NCBI RefSeq assembly: GCF_000003815.2
Contig: NC_049984.1
Coordinates: 3,196,025-3,260,024, forward strand
Direction: 5' to 3'
Origin: Branchiostoma floridae
Taxonomy: Eukaryota; Chordata; Leptocardii; Amphioxiformes; Branchiostomatidae
Length of the DNA stretch: 64,000 nt
Below, piece after piece: positions 33,603 to 46,700 of the stretch. Numbering within the stretch: position 1 is the stretch's first letter; every line of letters begins with the position of its first letter. The notes beneath the pieces are model-generated. The model saw nothing but the letters and a program-made list of their open reading frames with translations, made no database searches and was not told where the DNA came from. The translations under genes were made by a program, and so were the position numbers.

Positions 33603-34688
33603 TTACCTCCATGAAATGTCATGGAGGTTATATTTTACCCTGCGTTTGTCTGTCTGTCTGTCTGTCTGTGTGTTTGTGTGTGTGTGTGTAAACAAGATAA
33701 CTCAAGAACGGCTGGGTGGGTTGCTTTCATACTTGGTGTGTTGGTAGTGTGTGATGAAAGCTGGAAATGATTAGATTTTGGGCCCTCTAGCGGCTCCCCT
33801 TGGTACTGCAGCGCAACTTCCGGTTTTGCTATCTCGGTGTTCTGAACATGCTATGGTCACGATTTTTGAGTGTTAGATAGCTCTTGTGCTCAGGAAGAAA
33901 TGACATAAGTTTTGGCCCCCTAGCGTCTAGTTTTGGGATAGCAGGGGCGTTTTTGTCAAAAACTTCTGAAGAGGATAACTCAAGAAGGGAACAACGGATT
34001 TTCATGATTTTTGGTATGTAGGTACCTTAGACAATGTTGTACACGATAAAATACTAATTATGCAAAATAGGAGTACATTTGCATAATCAATGAGAATATT
34101 CTATAATAGCAGTTTTTTCAATGTATCTCTTGTTTCAGACATGCTATGGTCTTGACATTTACGTGGTAGATAGCTTTTAGTGCCATGACATATTGGGGCA
34201 AGTTTCAGCCCCCTAACATTTAATTGTGGAACTGCAGGGGCATTTTTGTCAAGACACTTCAAAGAGGATAACTGCAGAAAGGGACGACGGATTGGCATCA
34301 TTTTAGGCATGCAGGTAGCTTGGGCAAAGATGTTCATAATGATATGCATGTTATGCAAATGAGGACTTAATTTGCATAATTAATGAGGAAATTGTATAGC
34401 TCCATTGTTTTCAATAACTGGACCTCAATACATGTAACACATGTTAATTATGATAGGTGGAATATAAGCAGATACCAAATATGGTAATGAGGAACTTATT
34501 TGCATAATTTATGCAAAAATTGCAAAACCAATTTATGATTAATAATGGGAATTTTACAATTGTGACATGTGTATGTTAGTCAATGATGAACAACACCATA
34601 CATAAATTATATTAATGTGTTAGTCAATTGCATGAAATTTACGAAAGCTCTAAATTTTCATGGAGGTATGAGGTCGCCGAACTCTAGT
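33603..34688. repeat. ~1.1-kb CATGGAGGT repeat element with internal duplication
   Basis: Starts ACCTCCATGAAATGTCATGG, followed by a (GTCT)n/(GT)n stretch, and ends TTTTCATGGAGGTATGAGGTCGCC. Two internal diverged copies of about 300 bp each carry GAGGATAACT..AGAA.GGGA, CGGATT and TTATGCAAAT.AGGA with TTTGCATAAT. No coding capacity. Unknown class. Confidence 0.55.
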
Positions 34689-36236
34689 TCAAGATATATA
34701 TTCAAGTCAATCAATTTGAAAGTGGTGCACCATCTATGGTTTTAGTGAAAGGGGAGACCCTGGTATTAATAATATTACATAGGTGTCAGAACGTAAATGA
34801 TTTAAAAAGCTTTGAACATGCATTCATCAATATACTCTCTTTCAACATTTCTGTCCCATGGTACAAATACAAATACAATTTCAAGTTGAAAACTCCTTAT
34901 AATAATAAGTTATATAGTATAAGTTTTTGGTCATGTTTAACTTGTATTGAATTTCTGGAGTTGTACTTTGGCCTAGGCGCCTGTTAGATTTATGTTTTCA
35001 TCGCTTCCTGCAAAGTTTCTCTGTGTTTGTCATCACGTGCTGCTGCAAAGGTGGTACCGCAAATGCTTTGGAGTGGAGGAGAGTGAGGGGGAGAAGTAAG
35101 ACCTGTTCTGTTTGTTACAGTGTCATCATGTGTAGGTAGGTTAGTAGTAGGAGTAGGAGACTGTCTCGTGATGTGGTGTCCCGTGCAGTGGTGTACTATA
35201 CATATTATAGTGATGAGTAACTCCATTTCAGGACCACAGGTTCGTGGGTTTGGATCCCAGTAACTGTTGTCGGTTTTATGAACTATATTTGCTGTGCATC
35301 TGGTACCAGCCTGTCTTTGCTTTTGAACATGAAGCAACACCTTGTACCCACTTTACACTAGGTTTTTCTGAGACGTCTTGGCCAAGACTGTCTCAGCCAA
35401 GATCTCAAGTCTCCTTACATGACTAGTAGTAGTACTGTAGTATTAGTTGTAAACACGCTGCCATAAAAAGATATCTGAAATCTGAACACAAACCCTAATG
35501 TTCTTTACAGGCCATTGGCATATAGGAACAGTGAATTATCACTGTATTACTATTAGAAGGTGGAGCCCATCCCTCTCCTTTTGCTTCCCAGCTGAAGTCA
35601 TTTATCCATTTACAATTACACCGTGGACAAAGTCATGAGTGTCTTCACTCAGGCAGTGTATTCAATAAGCAAGCCCCTGACTTCTCAATCTTGCATCTGG
35701 TATCCTAACTGTTAGGCCATTGATGCGTGCAAGAACATCATGACAAGCCACCTTGAACAACTTCATGTACATAGTCCGTAACAAAATCTCTTTGAGTGAC
35801 AACGCTACTTGCAATGTTGTGTGTTCCAACATGTGTCAAGTCTTGATATCACGCCCATTAATCTACACTATTGGACACTGATAGGACATATCCTTCTTAT
35901 CCCTCCTATATTTGTCCTGATGCCAACTTTAGTCCCCTCAGTGAACTTGATACCTCAGGAGTGTGGCGTAGGCATTGGGTCATGTTTCCATTTCATATGT
36001 CATCTGTGTGACAGTTTCTGAACTGCCCAAGCAGTAGGGGATATGTGACTTTCCTGGATAAATAGATAAACTGAACTGAACTGAAGCAGACACGGTGAGG
36101 TACCTTTATGAATAGACTTATATTTTGAGCTTTCATCATTATCACTGAATCAGGTTCTTCCTGAATGTCAAGACTCAAGGGAAAAAGTAAGGTACCAAGT
36201 TTTGAAATGGTACAAAATAAAAACTACACGGGTAAC

Positions 36237-36590
36237 CAGGGCTCAATACTTTTTTCTGCATACCTGCACCGGTGCAGGTAACATTGAAAATTACCTGCAC
36301 CAGACAAATTTTACCTGCACCACTCTGAATTTAGGAAGTATGGGTCATAGTAAATTAATACTAAAATTGCTCAGGAACCATTGCTATTTTTTCTTTTATA
36401 CTAACTTTATAGGTGGTAACAGTCAATGCAGCTAATAACAATCCATTTACACCTACATCATATGGCATTTTTGTATAAAACCCAGTACATGGTCCAGTGC
36501 AGGTTAGGTGCAGGCAGACACCAGAAATACCTGCACAGCTCCAATTTTACCTGCACTAACCTGAATATGCAGGTGGTATTTCGAGCCCTG
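36237..36590. mobile_element. CCTGCA-rich MITE (CAGGGCTC ends), uninterrupted copy
   Basis: CAGGGCTCAATAC at the left and GGTATTTCGAGCCCTG at the right, 354 bp; interior aligns with the outer parts of 11771-12450 (ACCTGCACCAGACAAATTTT, CAATGCAGCTAA.AACAA). Confidence 0.85.
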
Positions 36591-37530
36591 ACATGCCAAA
36601 CCCAGGCCGCTTAGCTGATATTGGGCATACATTAAATGGTAAGAATGGAACATTCAGATATCAATTACTCTTTCAAGGTTCGTTTGGCAAGGAAAGGAAA
36701 AATGTCAAGTTCGAGTTTTAGCGAACATTTGCACAAGTGGCCTTCATGGCCAGAAATACTTTCAGGATGAAATAATGGAATTTTGACCCTCAATTTGGAA
36801 ATGGCAAATGTCAAAAGAGCCGTGAATTCTGTGCCAGAGTCCAACAACAAGTTTTATTAGATGTACGTGCGTACTGTAACCTTGTGAAGGGCCACACAGT
36901 CAGTCAGTTAGCTAGAACTGGCTGTCACCAGTTTGAATTATTTCAGTTCTGCGGTTTGCGGTCAGCTCTGTCCGGAGGGTATGATCTCGGACATTGACAT
37001 TTGATGTTGATGGAATTCAAATTGGTTTGAACTTTTATTAACCTTCATTATGTTGTCCTGTTGGCGTCACTATTGGGAGTCACCTTGCTGTGTTGTTGTC
37101 ATGTGATTAATCTTTTGAAAGCTGCAACTATTTTATGAATAACTCGAGAGAAGCATTCCTTTTTTTTTCTACAATAGAATTTTCATTGCTTGTAAAGCTT
37201 ACAGGTGTCAACCCTAGCTTAAGTAAACTGTAGAAGTCTCAACACAAAATTAGTGTTTTATACAATGATTGTACATTTTAAAACTATTTTGTGTTCTGAG
37301 TGAGAATGTCAAAATGCCAATTATAGTTGCTTTCCTAAATCTAGTTTTTGTCTTTCTGTGTCATAGTGCACACTTACAGCATGGTTAGTGTTTCACTCAA
37401 TAACAGAGTCCACTAGAAATGCACAAACATGTTATTGTCCTCTAAACTCATGACATGGGTGGACCCTTCATTTGTTGTTGCAAGTTACAGTAAAAGATTA
37501 ATCTATCTGATCACAACCAATCTGTAGTTT

Positions 37531-38360
37531 GACCTCGGGACAACACCCCCAACAAGCCCCCGGGCTTAACCAATGACGAGGGAACTTAGACAATGACGAA
37601 GAAATCGTCAAATGACAGGATACAACTTGTTTTGACATCCTGTTTTGTTGTTGTTTTCATCAGAGATTGCACTTTTTTGGCAAACATCCATGACGACATA
37701 ATATTCAATCAGTCATAAGGTTCTATCTGACCTTTGGACAACGCCCCTGGCAAGCCCCCAGCGCTCGACCAATCACAAAATTAGAATTAAATGTGACAGG
37801 GCAACCTTTGGATGGAACTTGAAGTGATTTAAAGTGTTGTTGGAATTTCATACATCAGAAACAGCTATCTTTCATTTGATTTTGACTAGAGTAATCAATT
37901 GGATCTGTGTGACTGGTCAATCTGCATAACCACATGGTAACAGAGTAAACAGACATAGCTTTGAAGGTTTAAAATGAAATGAATGATGGGTGTGTCTACT
38001 ATTTGTCTGCAAGAAAACTAAGAAAACTCCCCCATCAAGCCCCAGGTTAAACCAATGGCAAACCAGATCTCTCCGGTTACAAGGAAACTTGTTTACAACA
38101 AGTATTTACAACTTTACATGTTAAAAATGGTTGAAGTTGAGCAGAAGGTTGAGGCAATGGAAAAGACAACAATCTTTCCTACCAGCAGTGTCTTGGAAAT
38201 CACTTTAGATTTGTATCTGCTTGCTCTATTGATTGATTGGAAATGGTAATTACTGTAATTTTCTGTTGCTGCATCATTGGACTGATTGGAATCAGCTGAC
38301 TCCTTTTGACGTCAAGACGACTCCCCTGACAAGCCCCCAGGCTCGACCAATCACAGGCCA
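37531..38360 (+). repeat. Four dispersed copies of a CCAAT-bearing ~45-bp motif
   Basis: Copies at 37531-37580, 37730-37780, 38028-38065 and 38307-38360 share CAACnCCCCnnnCAAGCCCC followed by CCAGG/CGGGCT and ACCAATSACA. All keep an intact ACCAAT. Spacing is about 200, 295 and 280 bp. This lies roughly 2-2.7 kb upstream of the proximal PEPCK promoter. Confidence 0.6.
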
Positions 38361-38620
38361 GCATGTGTGATGTCATTGTATGTTCCAGGGTATTGATTTC
38401 ATGTGGAATCATTGCTTGAGTTCTTGAGGCAAAGAAAACTCGATTGAAAAAAAGATTCTAGCTTCTCAAAGTAGAAACCCAGGCTGAATTTTCTTCTTGA
38501 TATGAAGTCAGCAATACGGAATACTACTGAGAAAAAATAACTTTAAATCTGGGAATATTCTGAAATCATTGAATACGTGTGCTAAGTTTCTGTAACGCAA
38601 TTAGAAATGGTTGGAATTTT

Positions 38621-38945
38621 AGGGCTCGAAATACCACCTGCATATGCACGTTTAATAGTGCAGGTAAAATTGGAGCTGTGCAGGTATTTCTGGTGGCTAC
38701 CTGCACTGGTCCATGTACTGGATTTTTACATAAAAGTCCTATGAATGTATGATGTAGGCGTATATGTATTGTTATTAGCTGCATTAACTGTTACCACTTA
38801 TTAAGTATAAGGGGAAAAAATAGCATAGCATGGTTCCTCAACAATTTTAATGCGGTCCATACTAACTAAATTCAGAGTGGTGCAGGAAAAATTTTTCTTG
38901 TGCAGGTAATTTCTTTGTTACCTGCACAACTGCATAGCTGGTATA
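38621..38945. mobile_element. CCTGCA-rich MITE, opposite orientation
   Basis: Left end AGGGCTCGAAATACCACCTG, with TGTGCAGGTATTTCTGG and CACTGGTCCATGTACTGG inside; the far end is degraded (CTGCACAACTGCATAGCTGG). Confidence 0.75.
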
Positions 38946-40034
38946 ACCTCCCTTCGGCATAACACTAGCTCGGGACCCATCTGTGCACAGTGACATGATT
39001 TGTCAGTGGTTAGAGATCTGCATAAAGCGTCACGTCTGTTTTGAAATGATTTTTTTTAACGATGTCTGACTGTTATATAAATGGATCAATAATGCATGGA
39101 GTTTGGGTGGTGTACGTGCGGTGCAGGGGCCATGATGCAATACCTGCAGAAGGAAAAATACAGAGAACAAACTGTCATGTCAATCTGGATAATTTGTTCA
39201 TCCAGGGTGATGCAACTTGTGGCAAGGAGGCATTCCTACATTCTTTGAGCTGTAGTGAACTAATGTAAGATCACCAATCTTTGTCACAATTGTGACTCCA
39301 TGTAACAGCTTGTGTTTCCTTTGTAGGCATAATTTTAGAATTGAGAAAAAAATGGACAGTAACACATGGCACAGCAATCAATATTTCCATATTTGCTGCA
39401 GTGTTCGGGCAAGAATTGTCACCAAAAAATTTTATAGCACAAACCTACAGAAGACTAGTTTTAGCCTAGGTGTATAGAAGAGATTGTTTTGAAATTTGAT
39501 AGCAGTCTTGTGTATGTTTTCACAGCACTAATGTTGTCTGATGTTAGTTTAAGGATTTGCATGGTATGTTGTTTCCTGAAGCCAGATCGGACTAGTTGAA
39601 CTACATTTTTTGAGAAGGGCATTTTAGATATTTAGAGATAATGCATGTCATTTGCAAGTACAAGTCATGGTCAAAAAGCATAGGGCGTAGACATTACCAA
39701 GAATGGGCATGTTATCAACAATGAACGCATGAATTCTTTATATTTCCTATCCTTTTCCTGTAAGTCCTGGCACAATGTTTCACTACTCCATAGCACAGCA
39801 TTAGTCACTGTATCACCTTATTGACTCAGCAATTTTAGAAAAAAAGTTGTGTTCCAAAGCACAGTATAAAACTCAAGATACAAGATTTTGGCCATTCAGC
39901 CCTGAACTTGGGTGCTTGAACTATAGTTACCCCAAGTTAAGTCAATATGAACGGAAAATTCCAGAATATTTCACTGGTCGTAAGCAGGTTGTGGAAAATT
40001 CCACCCTGTGCCGGTTGCCGGCAGCCTGTATTGG

Positions 40035-40303
40035 ATTGCATCATGCAAGGTGACCTCATGATGACGCCCCCTCCCAGCCCACCTTTCTGACCAATCAGAG
40101 AGCAGCAGGCTGCACCCTGACCAATCAGGAGGCAGTATTGTCAGCCCACCCCAGTCCCATTCACCACGTCCCCAGTGCGTCAGTGGTGACTAACTGTCCT
40201 GGTTTAAAAGCATGGCTAGGGCTGTCTCTTCTCACATTTTACAAGAACTGTTCACCCTGGAGGTGCTAAGACAGTCAGCCTTTCTTCTTACGGCTCAAAA
40301 GAG
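40035..40303 (+). promoter_or_regulatory. Proximal PEPCK promoter and first, probably non-coding exon
   Basis: TTTAAAAG (40203-40210) lies 31 bp before the A of TCACATT (40234), an initiator match. Two ACCAATCAG boxes start near 40090 and 40120 (about -145 and -115). ATTGCATCA (40035-40043, about -199) equals the C/EBP-ATF amino-acid response element type. TGCGTCAG is at 40176. An ATG at 40212 lies between TATA and initiator, so transcripts starting at 40234 would lack it. The exon ends at 40303 (AAAAGAG|GTAGGA, phase 2 if read from 40212). All sites are sequence matches without functional evidence. Confidence 0.6.
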
Positions 40304-41339
40304 GTAGGATTTCTATCAAGTATTCATTTTAGACTTCTGTTCTATGTCTAAGCAATTTTCTTGTTGTTTTCCAGTCATATTAGCAGTTATATTGAGTTAT
40401 TGGGCCTTTTTGCTTAGAGTTGTCCCAGCTAGTATGACTATGAGTTTGAAGAATTTTTTTCATTCAAATTTTTACTTGTAAGGTTTCTTTGCTTTGTTCA
40501 AATTTTTATTTTGAATATTCAATTTCTGCTGGATAATTTAAGGGATATAAAGAGATGGGTGCTTGGTTTTGGTCTTGGTAGTGTTTGGGAAAAATTGTCT
40601 TCTTGGAAGTTCTGACTTCCTGTGACTGAAAAGATGATGTAATGTGTGATTGGGTGTGTGGTGTGGGGAGATATTTGGACTAACATTTTGTCTCATGGAT
40701 GTCCGACTGAAATGCAACGATTTTATCTGAAAGGCTTGTTGAAGGCAGCTTTTAAAGCGGCTGCCGTGATCTTTCATGAAAACTGAATAGCCAGCTCTGA
40801 AAGCCTCTTTGACCTCCTTAAAAGCAGTATAGCTTTGTGACTAGTTTTAGTGATACCGATCCAAGGTTTCCAGCCACATTTTACGGTAGGTGGACATTTT
40901 GTGCTTTTGGCTGTCATGAGTCTTTGTCAAGATGAGAAAAAAAGATTTGCTGCTGATAAAGCTTAGCAAAGGAATCTAGGAACTGAAACCTTAGTGATTT
41001 TTATCAGCACTAGAATTACACCAGGTGCAAGAAGACATTTTTTTCTGACTGAAGCACAGTGGCTCTGATATATTCCAGAGATAGCTTTGTAGCTCCTATT
41101 TCCCTTCAGGAGTCCATACATATACCATGGTATTTGTACTACATCAATTTTAACTTCCAAAGTACCTACAGGCCCCTGAAGGAATAGTGATGCATCACTC
41201 CTGTTGTTTGGGGACATGTTCAGCTTTGCTTCTGAATCCAAATTATTGATTTTTGAAGTCCAGCTGCAGGAAGACTGTTTCCTCCCCTGCTGACTAGCGT
41301 CATAGCCAATACAGCTTTCTATTCTAGTCAGTCTGAATT

Positions 41340-41600
41340 TTTTTTTAATTTTGACATCCTGTCGATCGCAGAAGGTGCGACGATCCTAGTGGGGTCCGGG
41401 AGAATGTTCCCCCTGGAAAATTTTTAATTAAATCTATCAAATTTTGCTTTTAGACTCTGCTTGGTTCAATCAATGGCATATGTTTTGATATCTTTACATT
41501 CCGATTTTTGTGCATCATAGAGGACGGAATGGGCAAAATTTATATCCGTCCCCAGCAGCAAAATTCTATCAAAGGACGGAAGGACAGACACTACGCCAAT
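41340..41600. repeat. Truncated fragment of the hAT-MITE family (10666/16419/48504)
   Basis: Shares CCGTCCCCAGCAGCAAAATT, ATCAAAGGACGGAAGGAC and TTTTAGACTCTG with the intact copies, but lacks a matched pair of ends and target duplication. Confidence 0.5.
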
Positions 41601-42059
41601 ACACATGTGTTTCAATACAACTACAACAACATGTAGAAAGTAAAATTAGACTAAGAGGCTTTGTTTTAATCTCAGGCTGTAAAGGAATGACAGCGCTGGG
41701 GTGTGTCAGAGGTGCGTGCCGGTATGTTAAACTGGCGATAGCTGATTCCGTGGTCCTGTTGACATTTGTTTACAAAGGAAGTCGTTACTGATCATGAAGG
41801 ACGTCAGAACCCACGTCACCTGCGGTAACCTTTTCCAATCAAGTGATTAGTCACATGATAGGCAGGGTCGGATTTATGTTCCGCCCGTTCCTATTGTTAC
41901 CTTTTGAATGCAGGTGTGTCAATGGAGCTGCCACTGTTTGTATTTAAGTCCTAAAGGCACGTATGTTGTCTGCCTCTCCGTATGAGGTGGATGTACAACA
42001 TTTTTGTAATTGTCATACCATGGCATGGAAAAAAAAAAAAAAACCACTTGTGAAAGAAG

Positions 42060-42440
42060 ACCACTTGTGGCAGGTAGCATCTGGTCTATGTGGACAAGTG
42101 ACCACTACCGTATAGACTGGATTCTTAACTTTTTGGTGGTCACTTACTAGATGACTTTCCCCTTTGACACAAGCAAATTGTCATATTGTCATATTTTCAT
42201 ATTGTACAGATTTTGACTGCATATCAATGGCCAGGTGGTACTTTTATAGAGGTGGTCACTAGTACAGGCTTGACTGTATGTCATTGGCCAGGTGGTCCTT
42301 TTGTAGAGGTGGTCACTTGTACTAGTAAGTTGTACAGGCTTCACTGTATGTCATTGGCAGGTGGTCTTTATATAGAGGGGTCACTTGTACAGGCTGCACT
42401 GTATGTCAGGTGGTCCTTATGTAGAGGTGGTCACTCCTAT
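42060..42440. repeat. Diverged tandem array of a GGTGGTCACTTGTACAGG unit
   Basis: TCATTGGCCAGGTGGTCCTT, GTAGAGGTGGTCACTTGTAC and CAGGCTTGACTGTATG recur about five times with 55-80-bp spacing. Related to 21060-21215. Confidence 0.75.
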
Positions 42441-43740
42441 GCTTGGGTACATACTTTATAGTGTTGTATTCTATGGGCAAAACAGGAGATTGAATATCAG
42501 TCCAAGGGTGATGCATAAATAGGCTATTGCATTATGTGCTAGTAAAAGGAACAAATTTGATCAGAGAGAAGATAGGCAATCACTTAAGTGTACAGTTCCC
42601 CTGTACATTTACCTAATGCACTATGCAAATGTAGCACCCATAAAAATTGGGTCGTCCATTTGGCAAAAACAAGTGGTTTAGCTGTTGGTCTGTTGAAATT
42701 TGAAACATTAATTTAAAGATTATCGCTAGCTTTTTATCAATTTTTCTTCTTTGCTGTTTTGATCCCAAGTTTTATTTGGCCGGGCTGTAAATCCACCGAC
42801 ACTTTTTCCTGACAACGAAAACAACATTTGAGTCCACCCAGAAATGGTGTCAAGGATTTCTGGTATGGTGCTGGGGCTTGTTGGTGTCCTGAAAGTGTGT
42901 TAGTAGGACATGGATAGACATATGATAGATGGGGCAAATGCTTTCTTTGGGTAGCAACAGCAACACATGGATTTTATCATTCAAATAACAATATTAACTG
43001 CCATGGGGCATTTGCCTTGTAGTTGTGAAGTTTAGCCATATCTTGGTAATATGAATTATGATGACTATCTCAACTGACATTTGGTACTTTTGCCTTTTGG
43101 CCAGCTGCTCTGGTTGAAATATGTGCAGTGGTGCTGTATCACAGTTTATCTAATGTTTATAGTCTCTTGCGCAGATCTTGATAGGAAATGGACATAAGTT
43201 TGTCTGCACATGATTGCTATACATGTTGTACTCTGAGGCTGACCTCCCAAAGTCATGATATAGCCAGCATTTGGCTTATGTCCAGTATTTAACTTTGAAA
43301 ATGGTAAATACAAAGTGCGCGGTCAGATTCCATGTTTGGTGCATGGCTTAATCATTAGATTTGACTTTTTTTTTCATTTTTCTAACTGTCCAGTTTCATT
43401 GTATTTTAGAACTTGCATGTGCAAATCTTTCATGGCTTAATAACAAGTTTTCTTTGCTTCAAATAAAGTGTTGTATATGTTCTATAGTATATACCTGGTA
43501 TAACCGCCCTTGGGGGTAACACACCAGCTTTGAAATGTTTGAAATTTGTATATGACAAGTTTGACAAGTTTTATTACAGTGGCTAAATAGCTAATATATG
43601 TTCCGATGCACAGAGAAGTACATGTATGTGGGGTATGTTTCAACACAACACAGCGTACTGATGCAGTGTTTTTGTCCTGTGTGTTCCCCTGCAGTCGGTG
43701 TACGGTGATTATAAAGCAGGCCCACAGAAGCGTCCACAGA

Positions 43741-46700
43741 ATGCCGCCCGTTCCCGCCCAGACCCAGACCAGCGTCCGCACGCTACATGGCGACCTGGAC
43801 AAGCTGCAGCCCCGCGTCAGAACTTGGGTGAGTCTTACAGTCCTCACATCATTCAACTTCAAGTTCAGTAGAACTAGAAGTATTATCCAGTATGGTATAC
43901 GTATTTGGTTTTGAGTATACCTGACATGGGGTCCTGGACAAGCTGCAACCCCGCGTCAGAACTTGGGTGAGTTGTCATCATTCAACTTAAAGTTCAGTAG
44001 AAGTATTTGATTATACTGGTGCGGGGGTCCCTGACAAAGGTGGGCAGCAGTCGACTAGTCTTCGCACAGTGTTTTCTCTGACCAGTAGGGCCAAACTGGT
44101 GAGGCCACATATTTTGATGTCCTGAATTGTTAAATCACTGAATTGAAACTGTGCAATTTGGATTGACTTGTCATTGACAAGGCTATCAGTGACTTGCAAT
44201 CTATGAGAACATTCACTGCAATGTTTGCCAAGAGCTTGTTGTAAAGTTACCGTGGGAAGGAGAAGTGTTGTATTTCTTAATGAATAAACTATTTTCTTCG
44301 CTTTTAGGTTGAGCAGCAGGCGAGAATTTGTCAGCCAGACAACATCCACATCTGTGATGGTACCACGGAGGAGAACACCATCATCCTGAACATGCTGGAG
44401 GCACAGAAGGTCATCAAGAAACTGCCCAAGTACGACAACTGGTGAGTCGGCCATTCTCTACACATCGGAATCAATTGTTTGTTTTGTGTAAGTGGCTTTT
44501 AGGTGCAAGGGACCAGTTTTGTACAGTAAGTACAAGCTGCTTGAAACCAGACTGCAAGGTTTGATCCACTCATGCTAAGGTGGACCCCTACTCTTTTTAA
44601 GAAGTGTGATGTTTTTTTAAATATTTGTTTTAAGTGTTCAAGACGTAAACTGCCTTTTACAAGTGCTCATGCCACCTTGAAGGTGTTCACTTTTTTTGGA
44701 GATTGCATATTGTCAATTTTATCTCATTCATGTTCTCTTACGAGAATTTGGACTTACTTGCCATTCGTATATGTCTTTGCCACAGCTGGTTGGCCAATAC
44801 GGACCCAAAAGACGTCGCCCGCGTAGAAAGCAAGACGGTGATCTGCACGGAGAACGAGAGAGACACCATCCCCAAGCCCGCGGAGGGCGTGAAGGGACAG
44901 CTCGGACACTGGATCTCCCCTAAGGACATGGAGATCGCCTTCGAAGAACGGTTTCCTGGCTGCATGAGGGGTCAGTTGGTTATTTTGTTTGTTTGTTTGA
45001 ACCTTTATTTATTCATGAAAGCTCAAATCGACCTGCAGGCCACTTTTCATTAAAGTCAGGAGGGAAGAGGCAAGGGTCAGACAAGGTATATAACAGAGAT
45101 ACAGTTTACATAGTTTAGAGTCCTTTTGAGTCCTCTAACTTAAAAAAATATAAGTCTATATACACAATTTACATACATACAAAATACATGATAGAAACTG
45201 CTGCATGATTCAAGTCCGTTCATTTTGGCCGTTGCCATTACTTTATTATCAAGTTACCTCCAAAAATAATTTCATCAGGTTGGTAGGTCATAGGATAGTA
45301 GAGTTTTCATTTAAACTTAAAGTTTGTTTTGTTTGTTTGTGCCTGCTGACATTTCAATACCTATCAGACATCTTCCTCAGAGCTTCAGTTCGATATAAGT
45401 TAGCTAACCAAAATCCTTATCCACTGGCCAAAGAGTGTCATTTGTCAAAAGGGTGATTGAGTTAATCAGTAGAAAATGGAAAATGGCTCGAAGGTGATAG
45501 ATATTTCCTGGTGGAAAAATACAATGGCAGTGATTGAAAACCCGGGGAATTTCCATTGGATATTGGACCTCAATCTGTTTTTAACTCGTTGGAAAATTCC
45601 ACCACTATTTCCATTGGTTGTTTAGGCCATGTTCATTAGATGGTGTGTGTGTGTGTGCAAATGACAAAATGAATGATGGGAAAAAATGTTGAAATCTATG
45701 TGGCAGGAAGGCTAAACTAAACACACAGATTCTTCATCTGTGCTATTTCATGATCTTCTTTGTTTCTTCTTTCATTTTGGAAGAGACTTAATATCAGTTC
45801 TGCAGAATCTGTTTTGCAAGCTGCGCATATCTTTCCTCATTTTTGCAGCAGCTTTGTATGATTTACAATGAACAGTGAGTGTGATTGAAAACTTTTTTTT
45901 TTTTTGGAAACCGACTAAACTTGATGCACACGCAGACGTCATCCATATAATAAGATCAACATGTCCCAACCTCAATTTCTGGGAATTCTTGTCCCATTTG
46001 GTCTTCTTTGTCAGTGCGTCACTACAGCGTCCTAATCATAGATGAGCTGGAAATTCCCGTGCATTTGGCTCCCTTGATTACAGAATTGGGTTTTACATTA
46101 GCACGACCTTGGGTAAGGTCGGGGAGTGTGCGCCCACCCACTCAAATCACAGACTGGCCGAATCCAGTTATCATCATATCGGGTCACTTAACTGTAGGAA
46201 ATTTACAGGCCAAAATTAATACCGTGGTTATAAACCCTAATTGGATGCGGTCTCACGTATCGGATATTTCCACCTACTGGCGTCATAGCGCTACGTAATA
46301 AGACTTAACATCAATGTTGCTCTGATTGGCTGATTATAGTTCCCAGTCAGTAAGGGGGATGATCCTATGGGCACTAATAAATTCCACTCAGAGACTGTTG
46401 TATCCATGTAGATCCCATGCCATTTGGATGCAGTTTTCTCTATGGTAATCTAAGCTTTTAATCTACAAATGAACCCCTTAGTTTATCTGAAACTTTTTTG
46501 ATTATTAATCTCCATATACAATTAGTAGTCATTAATTTAGATAGGATAATAAGTAATATGTATCCAGAATACAACAAAACCTCAGATGTCAAGATGAAAT
46601 TATTGCATTGTCACAAGCTTACAAGCCTTGCACCTGTGTCTTCTTACCTTGTGTGCCATTTATTCTGTACAGTCTTTTGGTGTCTTAAAAATCCTCATGG

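Larger units (their letters stand above)
30554..40034. other. Long stretch without recognised exons (probable PEPCK intron)
   Basis: No conserved coding exon seen on either strand. It holds MITEs at 32086, 36237 and 38621, the ~1.1-kb repeat at 33603-34688 and the CCAAT-bearing repeats at 37531-38360. A 116-residue minus frame at 34990-35340 resembles nothing recognised and is probably chance. Confidence 0.5.

Noticed and set aside
34990-35340. 116-codon minus frame as a gene
   Set aside because: No recognisable motif, no start context or splice support; probably chance.
40212-40303. ATG at 40212 as the main PEPCK start (46 extra residues)
   Set aside because: It lies between the TATA box and the initiator, so the expected transcript would not contain it. 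Its extension also has acidic residues, unlike a typical presequence. Kept as an alternative only.
46008-46298. Possible exon after TTTGTCAG at about 46015
   Set aside because: The acceptor looks acceptable and the frame is open, but PEPCK exons 4 and 5 already join in phase with full conservation, leaving no room for an extra exon.
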